This document shows positions 1 through 7,330 of a stretch of DNA of 64,000 bases, piece after piece. The notes below the pieces were generated by a model. The model saw only the letters and a program-made list of their open reading frames with translations. It did not search any database and had not been told where the DNA came from. Numbering within the stretch: the stretch's first letter is position 1; every line of letters starts with the position of its first letter. The position numbers were made by a program, and so were the translations under genes. Origin of the DNA: JBPEWY01 sp052032225 (lineage in GTDB: Bacteria; Bacteroidota; Bacteroidia; Flavobacteriales; Flavobacteriaceae); assembly GCA_052032225.1 (NCBI GenBank), contig JBPEWY010000034.1, positions 1 through 64,000 on the forward strand. Direction: 5' to 3'.

Positions 1-164
1 AAGTAGATGTAAATACAACGGTGGCTAATAGTTGGGAAGAGTTGGTGTATGATTTTAGTGCTGCACCACCGGCAGATTATGTACGAATTGTAATTTTCTT
101 TGACTTTGGTAACCCCGGCGATGATTCGGTTTATTACTTTGATGAAATTGCGTTAACAAATTAA
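1..164 (+). CDS. C-terminal end of a carbohydrate-binding-like protein (partial)
   Basis: An open frame enters the window at its left edge (codons in phase with position 3) and stops at TAA 162-164. The visible 53 residues contain W-E-E-L-V-Y-D-F-S and end in Y-Y-F-D-E-I-A-L-T-N, the kind of beta-strand ending common to CBM4/9-like jelly-roll domains. It lies 31 nt before the PKD lipoprotein of the laminarin locus, so it is probably a surface glycan-binding protein of the same operon, with SusC/SusD expected upstream outside the window. The domain assignment is inference from a short fragment. Confidence 0.6.
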   Translation, partial: VDVNTTVANSWEELVYDFSAAPPADYVRIVIFFDFGNPGDDSVYYFDEIALTN

Positions 165-195
165 AACCCTATTGGTTATAAATAATTATAGCAAG

Positions 196-1083
196 ATGAA
201 AAAAATTAAAACATTACTATTATATACCCTTTTGTTACCCTTGTTTATTTTTACAGGGTGTCAAGAAGATGATTTTGAATTTGGTGATATAACAGCGCCA
301 TCTAATCTGCAAGTTTCTGTAGATATTGTAGGAGCAGATGCAAACAATCCTTATGGTGACGGAAGCGGAACGGTTACAGTAACCGCCTCAGCTACAAACG
401 CAATTTCGTACAAATTTATTAGCGATGGAGTAGAAAATGTATCCCCATCAGGGTCATTTACGTTTAATTTTGGAAAAACCGGAACACATGTTTACCAAAT
501 AACTGTATTAGCAATAGGTACAGGAGGTGTTTTTTCATCTAAAACAGTAGAAACAGAAGTACTTGTTTTATATGCTCCGCCTCAAGATTTATTAGATATG
601 TTGTATGCAGATGGAACTCGTACTTGGAGAATTAAAAACGAAGCCCCGGGACATTTTGGAGTTGGTCCACCAGAAGAAACAGCACCAATTTGGTATGCTG
701 CCTCACCTAATGAAAAGAGTTCTACCGGTATGTACGACGATAGATATGTTTTCTCTTCTGATGGTACATTACAACATATAACACAAGGAACAGTTTTTGG
801 TCAGGCTCCACCAATGACCGAAGATTTAGGAGGAGATAAAGGGCAAACACCTAACGGAAATAATGAGTTTGAAAACTATCCTTTAGACGATTATTCTGTA
901 TCGTGGAGTTTATCTGCTCCAAGTGGTGTTGAAACATTAACCTTAACAGATACAGGCTTTTTTGGTTTTTATGTTGGAGGCTCTCATACTTATACAATTA
1001 TTTCGAGGTCTGATAATGAGATGTTTTTAAAAACCATAGGCAATGATGGTTTATCGTGGTTTTTCTTATTAGTAGCAGAATAG
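196..1083 (+). CDS. PKD-domain surface lipoprotein of the laminarin locus
   Basis: This 295-residue protein starts best at ATG 196, which places a clean lipoprotein signal (M-K-K-I-K then a hydrophobic stretch ending F-T-G-C) at the N terminus; an upstream in-frame start would add eight unlikely residues. After the lipid Cys comes Q-E-D-D-F-E, resembling the flavobacterial lipoprotein export signal, so surface display is likely. Residues about 30-125 form a PKD/Ig-like domain (N-P-Y-G-D-G-S-G and A-T-N-A-I-S-Y motifs) closely matching the N-terminal domain of the GH16 enzyme downstream. The C-terminal half (A-D-G-T-R-T-W onward, rich in W, Y and G) is probably glucan-binding. I see no hydrolase motif. 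It is likely a surface laminarin-binding protein cotranscribed with the GH16 and GH3 genes. Confidence 0.8.
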   Translation: MKKIKTLLLYTLLLPLFIFTGCQEDDFEFGDITAPSNLQVSVDIVGADANNPYGDGSGTVTVTASATNAISYKFISDGVENVSPSGSFTFNFGKTGTHVYQITVLAIGTGGVFSSKTVETEVLVLYAPPQDLLDMLYADGTRTWRIKNEAPGHFGVGPPEETAPIWYAASPNEKSSTGMYDDRYVFSSDGTLQHITQGTVFGQAPPMTEDLGGDKGQTPNGNNEFENYPLDDYSVSWSLSAPSGVETLTLTDTGFFGFYVGGSHTYTIISRSDNEMFLKTIGNDGLSWFFLLVAE

Positions 1084-1090
1084 TCTAAAG

Positions 1091-2206
1091 ATGGTATCAA
1101 AAAAAACATACTTTATAGTTTTATTTATAAGCTCTGTTAGTTATTTGTTTAGCTGCAGTGGTTCAGACGATTCGTCTAAAATAACACAGAAAGACAATTT
1201 AAAACCCGAAAATTTAGTACTAACCATAACTAAAGTAGGAGCAACCGAAACTAATCCTAACGGAGACGGTAGTGGTAAAATTACATGTAAGGCAACTGCT
1301 ACCAATGCAAATAGCTATTTGTTTAAGTTTAGTACCGGTTCTGAAATAGAAAGCCAATCGGGCGAAGTAGAATATACTTTTACAGAAAAAGGGCTTAATA
1401 GCTACAGTGTAACTGTTTATGCTTTTTCTTCTAATGGAGCTTCAATAAGTATATCAGAAACTATTCAGGTTTATGTATTGGAGGAAGCTTTTTCTACATT
1501 AATTTGGTCAGATGAGTTTAACACAGACGGAAACCCCAAAAGCGAAAACTGGGCTTACGATATAGGTACAGGCTGTCCAGATTTATGCGGTTGGGGCAAT
1601 GGAGAAGCACAATATTACACTAACAGGTTAGATAATGCTAGTGTACAAAACGGGGTGCTAACTATAAAGGCCAAAAAAGAAAACTATGAAGGAGCTTCTT
1701 ACACTTCGGCTCGCCTAAAAACACAAGGAAAATTTAGTTTTACCTATGGTAGAGTAGAAGTTAGGGCAAAACTTCCCGAAGGTGGAGGGACATGGCCTGC
1801 AATATGGATGCTTGGCTCTAATATTACTTCGGTAGGTTGGCCAAGCTGTGGCGAAATTGATATTATGGAGCATAAAGGTAATGAACCCGGAGTTGTTTCG
1901 AGTGCTATACATACTCCTTCATCATATGGGAATACTCAAAATGTTTCTTCTATAACTGTTCAAAATGTAGCAACTGAATTTCATGTATATGCTATAGAGT
2001 GGACAGAAGATAAAATAGATTTTTACATAGACGATCAACTACATTATACGTATAATCCTACCACAAAAAATAATGATACATGGCCATTTAATAAAGACCA
2101 ATTTATTATTCTAAACATAGCAATGGGAGGAACATTAGGAGGAGAAATAGATCCTAATTTTTCTGAAGCAACAATGGAGATAGATTATATACGAGTTTAC
2201 CAATAA
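1091..2206 (+). CDS. GH16 endo-beta-1,3-glucanase (laminarinase) lipoprotein with PKD domain
   Basis: The 371-residue protein should cleave internal beta-1,3 bonds of laminarin at the cell surface. The N terminus is a lipoprotein signal ending L-F-S-C, followed by S-G-S-D-D, an export-signal-like tract. A PKD domain (about residues 40-130) precedes the GH16 beta-jelly-roll catalytic domain (about 135-371). The catalytic motif E-I-D-I-M-E is visible with E255 as likely nucleophile, D257 as helper and E260 as acid/base. Further GH16 laminarinase marks are W-S-D-E-F, the W-P-A-I-W-M-L segment and a C-terminal D-Y-I-R-V-Y strand. It begins 7 nt after the PKD lipoprotein and ends 3 nt before the GH3 gene, so all three are almost certainly one operon. 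Confidence 0.93.
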   Translation: MVSKKTYFIVLFISSVSYLFSCSGSDDSSKITQKDNLKPENLVLTITKVGATETNPNGDGSGKITCKATATNANSYLFKFSTGSEIESQSGEVEYTFTEKGLNSYSVTVYAFSSNGASISISETIQVYVLEEAFSTLIWSDEFNTDGNPKSENWAYDIGTGCPDLCGWGNGEAQYYTNRLDNASVQNGVLTIKAKKENYEGASYTSARLKTQGKFSFTYGRVEVRAKLPEGGGTWPAIWMLGSNITSVGWPSCGEIDIMEHKGNEPGVVSSAIHTPSSYGNTQNVSSITVQNVATEFHVYAIEWTEDKIDFYIDDQLHYTYNPTTKNNDTWPFNKDQFIILNIAMGGTLGGEIDPNFSEATMEIDYIRVYQ

Positions 2207-2209
2207 AAC

Positions 2210-4522
2210 ATGAATGTAATTAATACAAATTTAAAGGCAATAGGTTTAGTGTTATGCCTAATTTTCTTAGGATGTAATACTAATAATCAACATAAAACAG
2301 GTAAAAATAAAAGCTATTCAAAAAAGCAGCTTGAAATTTCCAAAAAGGTAGATAGCCTTTTACAAAAAATGACTATTGAAGAAAAAATTGGTCAATTAAA
2401 TCAATATAGTGGATTTTGGGATGTAACAGGTCCTGAACCCAAAGAAGGGGCTAACGCCATTAAATACGAGCATCTAAAAAAAGGGTATGTTGGCTCAATG
2501 CTAAATGTTAAAGGCGTAGAGAACGTTAAAAAGATTCAAAAAATTGCAGTAGAAGAATCTCGGTTAGGCATTCCTATTTTATTTGGTTTTGATGTAATTC
2601 ATGGTTTTAAAACTGTAAGTCCGATACCTTTAGCAGAAGCAGCCAGCTGGGATTTAGAAGCCATAAAAAAATCTGCACAGATGGCAGCAAAAGAAGCTGC
2701 ATCTCATGGTATTAACTGGACGTTTGCACCCATGGTAGATATCTACAGAGATGCACGATGGGGTAGAGTAATGGAAGGAGCAGGAGAAGACCCTTTTTTA
2801 GGGAGTAAAATTGCAATTGCTAGAGTTAATGGCTTTCAAGGAAAAGACTTATCAGATCCTTTTACAATTGCTGCATGTGCTAAACATTTTGCCGGGTATG
2901 GTTTTTCTGAATCCGGTAGAGATTATAACACGGTAGATATAGGTACATCTACATTATACAATGTGGTTTTACCTCCTTTTAAAGCAGCATTAGATGCAGG
3001 AGTTAAAACATTCATGAACTCTTTTAATGAATTAAATGGAATACCGGCTACAGGGAATAGTTTTTTAATGCGCGATATTTTAAAAGGTAAATGGAAATAT
3101 GATGGATTTGTAGTGTCAGACTGGGGTTCGATAAGCGAAATGATAGCTCATGGTTTTGTTGAAAACAATAAAGATGCAGCCAAAATTGCTATTCAAGCAG
3201 GTGTAGATATGGATATGGAGTCTTATGCTTATATTGAAGAATTAGCTAATTTGGTTAAAGAAGGAGCTGTTAACGAATCTTTAATCGATGATGCAGTAAA
3301 GAGAATTTTAACAGTAAAGTTTGAGCTTGGTTTGTTTGATGATCCTTATAGGTATTGCGACGTTAATAGAGAAAAAGCTAATACCAATAGCAAAGAGATT
3401 AACGAAGCTGCTTTAGATATGGCCAAAAAATCTATTGTGCTTTTAAAAAACGATAATAATTTATTGCCTTTACCCAAAAAGGGATTAAAGATTGCTTTAA
3501 TAGGGCCATTAGCTAATGATAAAACAAGTCCGCTAGGAAACTGGCGTATTGCTGCAGAAGATGAGACTGCAATATCTGTATTAGAAGGACTCCAAAAATA
3601 TCAAGAAAATGAGCTGAACTTTGCAAAAGGCGTTACTTTAATTAAAAACAAGCCAGAGTTTACTAAAGAGTTGGCTATTAACGAAACAGATGACTCTGGA
3701 TTAAAAGAAGCAGTAGCATTAGCCAAGAATGCCGATGTTGTAATTATGGTATTAGGTGAGCATGGTTTACAAAGCGGAGAAGGAAGAAGTAGAACAAATA
3801 TTGATTTACCGGGATTACAGCAAAAATTATTAGAAGAAGTTTATAAAGTAAATAAAAAAATTGTTTTAGTGTTAAACAATGGAAGACCACTAGCAATAGA
3901 GTGGGCAGATAAACACATACCAGCAATTGTAGAAGCATGGCATTTAGGAACACAAAGTGGTAATGCTATTGCTCAGGTTTTATATGGTGATTATAATCCC
4001 AGCGGAAAATTACCCATGAGTTTTCCTAGAAGTGTAGGTCAAGTACCAATATATTATAACTATAAAAATACCGGAAGACCAACTCTTCCTGGAAAAGATA
4101 TTGTTTTTTGGTCTCACTATATAGATGAAAGTAACGAGCCACTTTACCCATTTGGTCATGGGTTAAGCTATACAACATTTAAATATTCTAATTTAAATAT
4201 TGATTCATCAGACAATAGCGTTAACATTAGCTTTACGTTAACCAATATTGGTGATCTTACCGGTAAAGAAGTTGCACAATTGTATATTAGAGATATGGTG
4301 TCGTCAGTTACAAGACCGGTAAAAGAATTAAAGGCTTTTAAATTAGTATCCTTAGCGCCAAACCAAAGCAAAATAATTAGCTTTAAATTAACTTCTAAAG
4401 ATTTAGGGTATTTCTCAAATGAAGGCAATTTTGTTTTTGAGCCAGGTACTTTTAAGTTTTTTATAGGAGGTAGCTCTAAAACATCATTAGAAAGGGCTAT
4501 ACACATTGATTTTAGAGAATAA
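2210..4522 (+). CDS. bglX: GH3 beta-glucosidase, BglX type, lipoprotein
   Basis: This 770-residue enzyme should release glucose from laminari-oligosaccharides made by the GH16 enzyme. It aligns by eye along its whole length with E. coli BglX (about 765 residues): an N-terminal TIM barrel (W-A-P/F-A-P-M-V-D, D-A-R-W-G-R, A-K-H-F-A-G-Y-G), the nucleophile motif V-S-D-W-G with D304, an alpha/beta sandwich domain containing G-E-G-R-S-R-T, and a C-terminal fibronectin-III-like domain after Y-P-F-G-H-G-L-S-Y-T. The N terminus is a lipoprotein signal ending F-L-G-C, so it is membrane-anchored rather than free in the periplasm as in E. coli. It is the last gene of the visible laminarin locus. Confidence 0.95.
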   Translation: MNVINTNLKAIGLVLCLIFLGCNTNNQHKTGKNKSYSKKQLEISKKVDSLLQKMTIEEKIGQLNQYSGFWDVTGPEPKEGANAIKYEHLKKGYVGSMLNVKGVENVKKIQKIAVEESRLGIPILFGFDVIHGFKTVSPIPLAEAASWDLEAIKKSAQMAAKEAASHGINWTFAPMVDIYRDARWGRVMEGAGEDPFLGSKIAIARVNGFQGKDLSDPFTIAACAKHFAGYGFSESGRDYNTVDIGTSTLYNVVLPPFKAALDAGVKTFMNSFNELNGIPATGNSFLMRDILKGKWKYDGFVVSDWGSISEMIAHGFVENNKDAAKIAIQAGVDMDMESYAYIEELANLVKEGAVNESLIDDAVKRILTVKFELGLFDDPYRYCDVNREKANTNSKEINEAALDMAKKSIVLLKNDNNLLPLPKKGLKIALIGPLANDKTSPLGNWRIAAEDETAISVLEGLQKYQENELNFAKGVTLIKNKPEFTKELAINETDDSGLKEAVALAKNADVVIMVLGEHGLQSGEGRSRTNIDLPGLQQKLLEEVYKVNKKIVLVLNNGRPLAIEWADKHIPAIVEAWHLGTQSGNAIAQVLYGDYNPSGKLPMSFPRSVGQVPIYYNYKNTGRPTLPGKDIVFWSHYIDESNEPLYPFGHGLSYTTFKYSNLNIDSSDNSVNISFTLTNIGDLTGKEVAQLYIRDMVSSVTRPVKELKAFKLVSLAPNQSKIISFKLTSKDLGYFSNEGNFVFEPGTFKFFIGGSSKTSLERAIHIDFRE

Positions 4523-4678
4523 TTTTACTTCTAAATATTCTTAAAATAAATTGTATCTTAGCTAAGAGCAGTTTGTTTATCCTGTTGAAAACTCTTAACA
4601 AAAAGAGCGTAAAAGTCTGTTTTTCAGTACATAAATAGTTTATCTTTACCATAAGTTAAACCATAAAAATGTACTAAA

Positions 4679-4864
4679 ATGAAAAAATTAGCTTATTTGA
4701 TTATTGCCGCTTTTGTATTGAGTTTTTATTCTTGGAATGCACAATCTCCTATTGACGAAAAACAATTAACAGATCAGTATGCAACAGACAAAGACAAGAC
4801 TTCAAGCCCCGGAGATAAAGACGGAAGCGGACATCCGCACAAACCACACGAAGTGGAGAATTAA
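4679..4864 (+). CDS. small secreted or membrane-anchored peptide, unknown function
   Basis: A 61-residue frame begins with M-K-K-L and a hydrophobic segment (A-Y-L-I-I-A-A-F-V-L-S-F) that reads as a signal peptide or single membrane anchor, with possible cleavage after W-N-A. The mature part is highly polar, rich in Asp, Lys, Gly and His (D-K-D-G-S-G-H-P-H-K-P-H). I recognise no family. A TATCTTTA box at 4641-4648 could be its promoter. Its last 86 nt also encode the start of the next gene in another frame. It could be a real small envelope peptide or a leader for the membrane protein downstream. Confidence 0.6.
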   Translation: MKKLAYLIIAAFVLSFYSWNAQSPIDEKQLTDQYATDKDKTSSPGDKDGSGHPHKPHEVEN

Positions 4865-5597
4865 AAATATTGTTTATATACTGGCAACGGCTGCAATAGC
4901 CGTTGCCTTTTTAACACACATTTATCTTCCGGTACATGAACCCGAAGTTGTAGAAGCTTCCCAGAAAATTGGCAACAATAATCTTTTAATTACCAAACAC
5001 AGGGACAGCCTGGTAGACTTAACCATGGCCTACAAAGAAGGCAAAATGAGTCAGGAAATATTTTTCTTAGAAATAGACAAGCATATAGGGCTTTTAAAAA
5101 TTTTAGAAGCTAATAAAAAAACCCTCGAACTTTCATATAGCCAAGTTTATAGTAATGCTTCTGTTTTTGGCTTTCCTTCACGCCATAAATTTATCTGGAA
5201 TTTTGGGATTGCTCTAATTATTTGTGCTTTAGCGATAGAAATATTGGTAAGTGCTAATGCCATAAATGTGCCTAACGGTATAAAAAAAGCCAAAACCTTT
5301 TTTGGTATAACAGCAGGAACTATAGGCGGATATTTTATGACATGGATATTTTTTCCGCAAACAGATTTACCACATTACACATACATTTACATAATGATAG
5401 CCATTGGATTTTTGGCATCACTTTCTGCATATTACTTTATTAAACTAAAAGCAGATAACTTAAACAAAATGCGCAATTATGTTAAATATCTTACAGACAT
5501 AGTTGTGGTTAAAGCCAGGCAACATGCTAAAGATGACGATACTTATGTTAGAGAGGTAATAATACCTACTGTTGATAAGCTAGACGAACAAACGTAG
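4779..5597 (+). CDS. four-helix integral membrane protein, unknown function
   Basis: The 272-residue protein has four predicted membrane helices: about residues 31-51, 141-160, 172-190 and 200-218. The 90-residue stretch after helix 1 is polar and helical, and the last 50 residues are soluble and charged. ATG 4779 is the only standard start before helix 1; the next ATG falls well after it, so the gene must begin inside the preceding small gene unless a non-standard start (ATT or CTG near 4860-4880) is used. The basic N-terminal extension would favour a cytoplasmic N terminus. I do not recognise the family. It ends 3 nt before the stop of the convergent gene. Confidence 0.7.
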   Translation: MQQTKTRLQAPEIKTEADIRTNHTKWRIKNIVYILATAAIAVAFLTHIYLPVHEPEVVEASQKIGNNNLLITKHRDSLVDLTMAYKEGKMSQEIFFLEIDKHIGLLKILEANKKTLELSYSQVYSNASVFGFPSRHKFIWNFGIALIICALAIEILVSANAINVPNGIKKAKTFFGITAGTIGGYFMTWIFFPQTDLPHYTYIYIMIAIGFLASLSAYYFIKLKADNLNKMRNYVKYLTDIVVVKARQHAKDDDTYVREVIIPTVDKLDEQT

Positions 5598-5600
5598 CAA

Positions 5601-6041
5601 TTAATCTAACCTTTTATAATTTTCAGAAAAGGTTCGGTTACCGTTTTCATCTACTGTTATTTGTCTAAAGTAATTTTTACCAAGTTCTAACTTAAACTTA
5701 AATACACGCATTGTATCAATAATTTTCATCATAGAAGCAGAACCATACTCTAATGTTTCAACAAGGGTAGAATCTGTAGCTTCGTAAGAACCATATCCAA
5801 ACCACTCTACAGAATCTTTCGGTACATAACGAGTCCACATTACTTTACCATTATTAAACATTTTAATTTGTCTGTAACCATAAGTTGGTTTTATAGTGTC
5901 AGAAACTTCGTTGTTGGTATATAGGTAGTGGCCAACCAATTCCCAAGTACCATCTAAAGATACTTGTTGAGTGTCTTTTTGTGTTTTAACAGGAAATACG
6001 ATGAGAAATAATAAAACAAAAGCAGGGAGAAAAGTTTTCAT
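5601..6041 (-). CDS. secreted lipocalin-like protein
   Basis: The 146-residue protein has an N-terminal signal peptide (M-K-T-F-L-P-A-F-V-L-L-F-L-I-V-F) and a body of alternating beta strands beginning L-D-G-T-W-E-L-V-G-H-Y, which is how lipocalin-like/DUF4488-type Bacteroidota proteins start. Strands with W-T-R-Y-V, W-F-G-Y-G-S-Y and K-F-K-L-E-L-G-K-N-Y follow. These small calycin-like barrels are exported; ligands are usually unknown. The gene stands alone between a convergent membrane gene and a divergent trxB. The fold call is from sequence pattern only. Confidence 0.65.
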   Translation of the reverse strand: MKTFLPAFVLLFLIVFPVKTQKDTQQVSLDGTWELVGHYLYTNNEVSDTIKPTYGYRQIKMFNNGKVMWTRYVPKDSVEWFGYGSYEATDSTLVETLEYGSASMMKIIDTMRVFKFKLELGKNYFRQITVDENGNRTFSENYKRLD

Positions 6042-6196
6042 AATGTATTGATTTTGCGTGTTGTTATCATTAAAGTTACAAAAAAAATTAACACTTTTTA
6101 ACAGTTCATAAATACGCAGAGTAATTAAAATAAGGTCTGTTTATGCAGTCATAATAACTTTTGATAAATTGGCGGTAAGCTTTTGGCTAAAAAAAC

Positions 6197-6204
6197 TACA
6201 TTTG
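6197..6204 (+). promoter_or_regulatory. trxB promoter -7 box (TACATTTG)
   Basis: TACATTTG exactly fits the Bacteroidota -7 consensus TAnnTTTG. It lies 36 nt before the ATG at 6241. A TTG at 6169-6171 is the nearest good -33 element but its 25-nt spacing is slightly long. The box position argues against a trxB start upstream of 6241. Confidence 0.6.
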
Positions 6205-6240
6205 TTGTGTAGTAAATACAATTTAAAGATTAACAATACT

Positions 6241-7203
6241 ATGTCAGAAAAAATAGAACATGTAAAATGCCTTATAATAGGATCTGGTCCGGCAGGTTAT
6301 ACTGCAGCAATATATGCATCTAGAGCTAATATGAACCCGGTTTTATATCAAGGGTCTCAACCTGGAGGGCAATTAACTACTACAAACGAAGTAGAGAATT
6401 TTCCCGGATATCCCGATGGTATTACCGGTCCTCAAATGATGGAAGAATTTAGAAAGCAAGCCGAGCGTTTTGGTACAGATGTAAGAGATGGTTGGGTTAC
6501 AAAAGTAGACTTTACTGGTCCGATTCATAAAGTATGGATAAACGATACAAAAGAAATTCATTGCGATACCGTAATTATTGCAACAGGAGCTTCTGCTAAA
6601 TATTTAGGAATACCATCTGAGCAAAAATATTTAAAGCTAGGAGGTGGAGTTTCTGCTTGTGCCGTTTGTGATGGTTTCTTTTACAGAGGCCAAGAAGTAG
6701 TTATTGTTGGTGGAGGTGATTCTGCTTGCGAAGAGGCTCATTACCTTTCTAAATTATGTAAAAAAGTAACTATGTTGGTAAGGAGAGACCAATTTAGAGC
6801 CTCTAAAATAATGGAAGAGCGTGTACGCAATACACCAAACATAGAAATCTTATTAAATACAGAAACGGTAGAAGTTTTAGGAGACGGACAAGTAGTTACC
6901 GGAGTTCGTGCTAAAAATAATGTAACCGGAGAGGAGTTTGATATTCCTGCTACCGGTTTCTTTGTAGCAATTGGTCATAAACCAAACACAGATATTTTTA
7001 AAGATTACTTAGAGTTAGACGAAACCGGTTACATTAAAAATATTCCCGGTACAACTAAAACAAATGTAGAAGGCGTATTTGTTTCTGGTGATGCTGCCGA
7101 CCATGTTTACCGTCAGGCTGTAACAGCAGCCGGCACAGGTTGTATGGCAGCTTTAGATGCAGAACGTTATTTAGCATCTATAGAAAACGTAGCAAAAGTA
7201 TAA
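6241..7203 (+). CDS. trxB: thioredoxin-disulfide reductase
   Basis: TrxB uses NADPH and FAD to keep thioredoxin reduced in the cytoplasm. The 320-residue protein has the FAD-binding G-S-G-P-A-G-Y-T-A-A near the N terminus, G-G-Q-L-T-T-T-N-E-V-E-N-F-P-G, the redox pair C140-A-V-C143-D-G, an NADPH site around G-G-G-D-S-A-C-E-E and the C-terminal G-D-A-A-D. Length matches the family (about 310-320). ATG 6241 gives the normal N terminus M-S-E-K-I-E-H-V-K-C; an upstream TTG extension would contain the promoter box. A hairpin terminator follows directly. With dsbD next door it may feed electrons from NADPH through thioredoxin to the periplasm. Confidence 0.97.
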   Translation: MSEKIEHVKCLIIGSGPAGYTAAIYASRANMNPVLYQGSQPGGQLTTTNEVENFPGYPDGITGPQMMEEFRKQAERFGTDVRDGWVTKVDFTGPIHKVWINDTKEIHCDTVIIATGASAKYLGIPSEQKYLKLGGGVSACAVCDGFFYRGQEVVIVGGGDSACEEAHYLSKLCKKVTMLVRRDQFRASKIMEERVRNTPNIEILLNTETVEVLGDGQVVTGVRAKNNVTGEEFDIPATGFFVAIGHKPNTDIFKDYLELDETGYIKNIPGTTKTNVEGVFVSGDAADHVYRQAVTAAGTGCMAALDAERYLASIENVAKV

Positions 7204-7224
7204 GCATACAAAAACATGTTTTTA

Positions 7225-7249
7225 AGCCACCTTTTTAGGTGGTTTTTTT
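7225..7249 (+). terminator. trxB terminator
   Basis: The inverted repeat CCACCT (7227-7232) / AGGTGG (7237-7242) with a four-T loop is followed by a run of seven T. It is a standard intrinsic terminator 22 nt after the trxB stop. Confidence 0.85.
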
Positions 7250-7330
7250 AATTTTTAACGTTTCTTAAATAAATTTTTTGGTATTAATTGCGTTAACTTT
7301 AACCCAACCTTAAAAGAGGCTAGTTCTACA

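Noticed and set aside
6169..6240. TTG start for trxB at 6169
   Set aside because: The extension would include the perfect TACATTTG promoter box and has no homology to TrxB.
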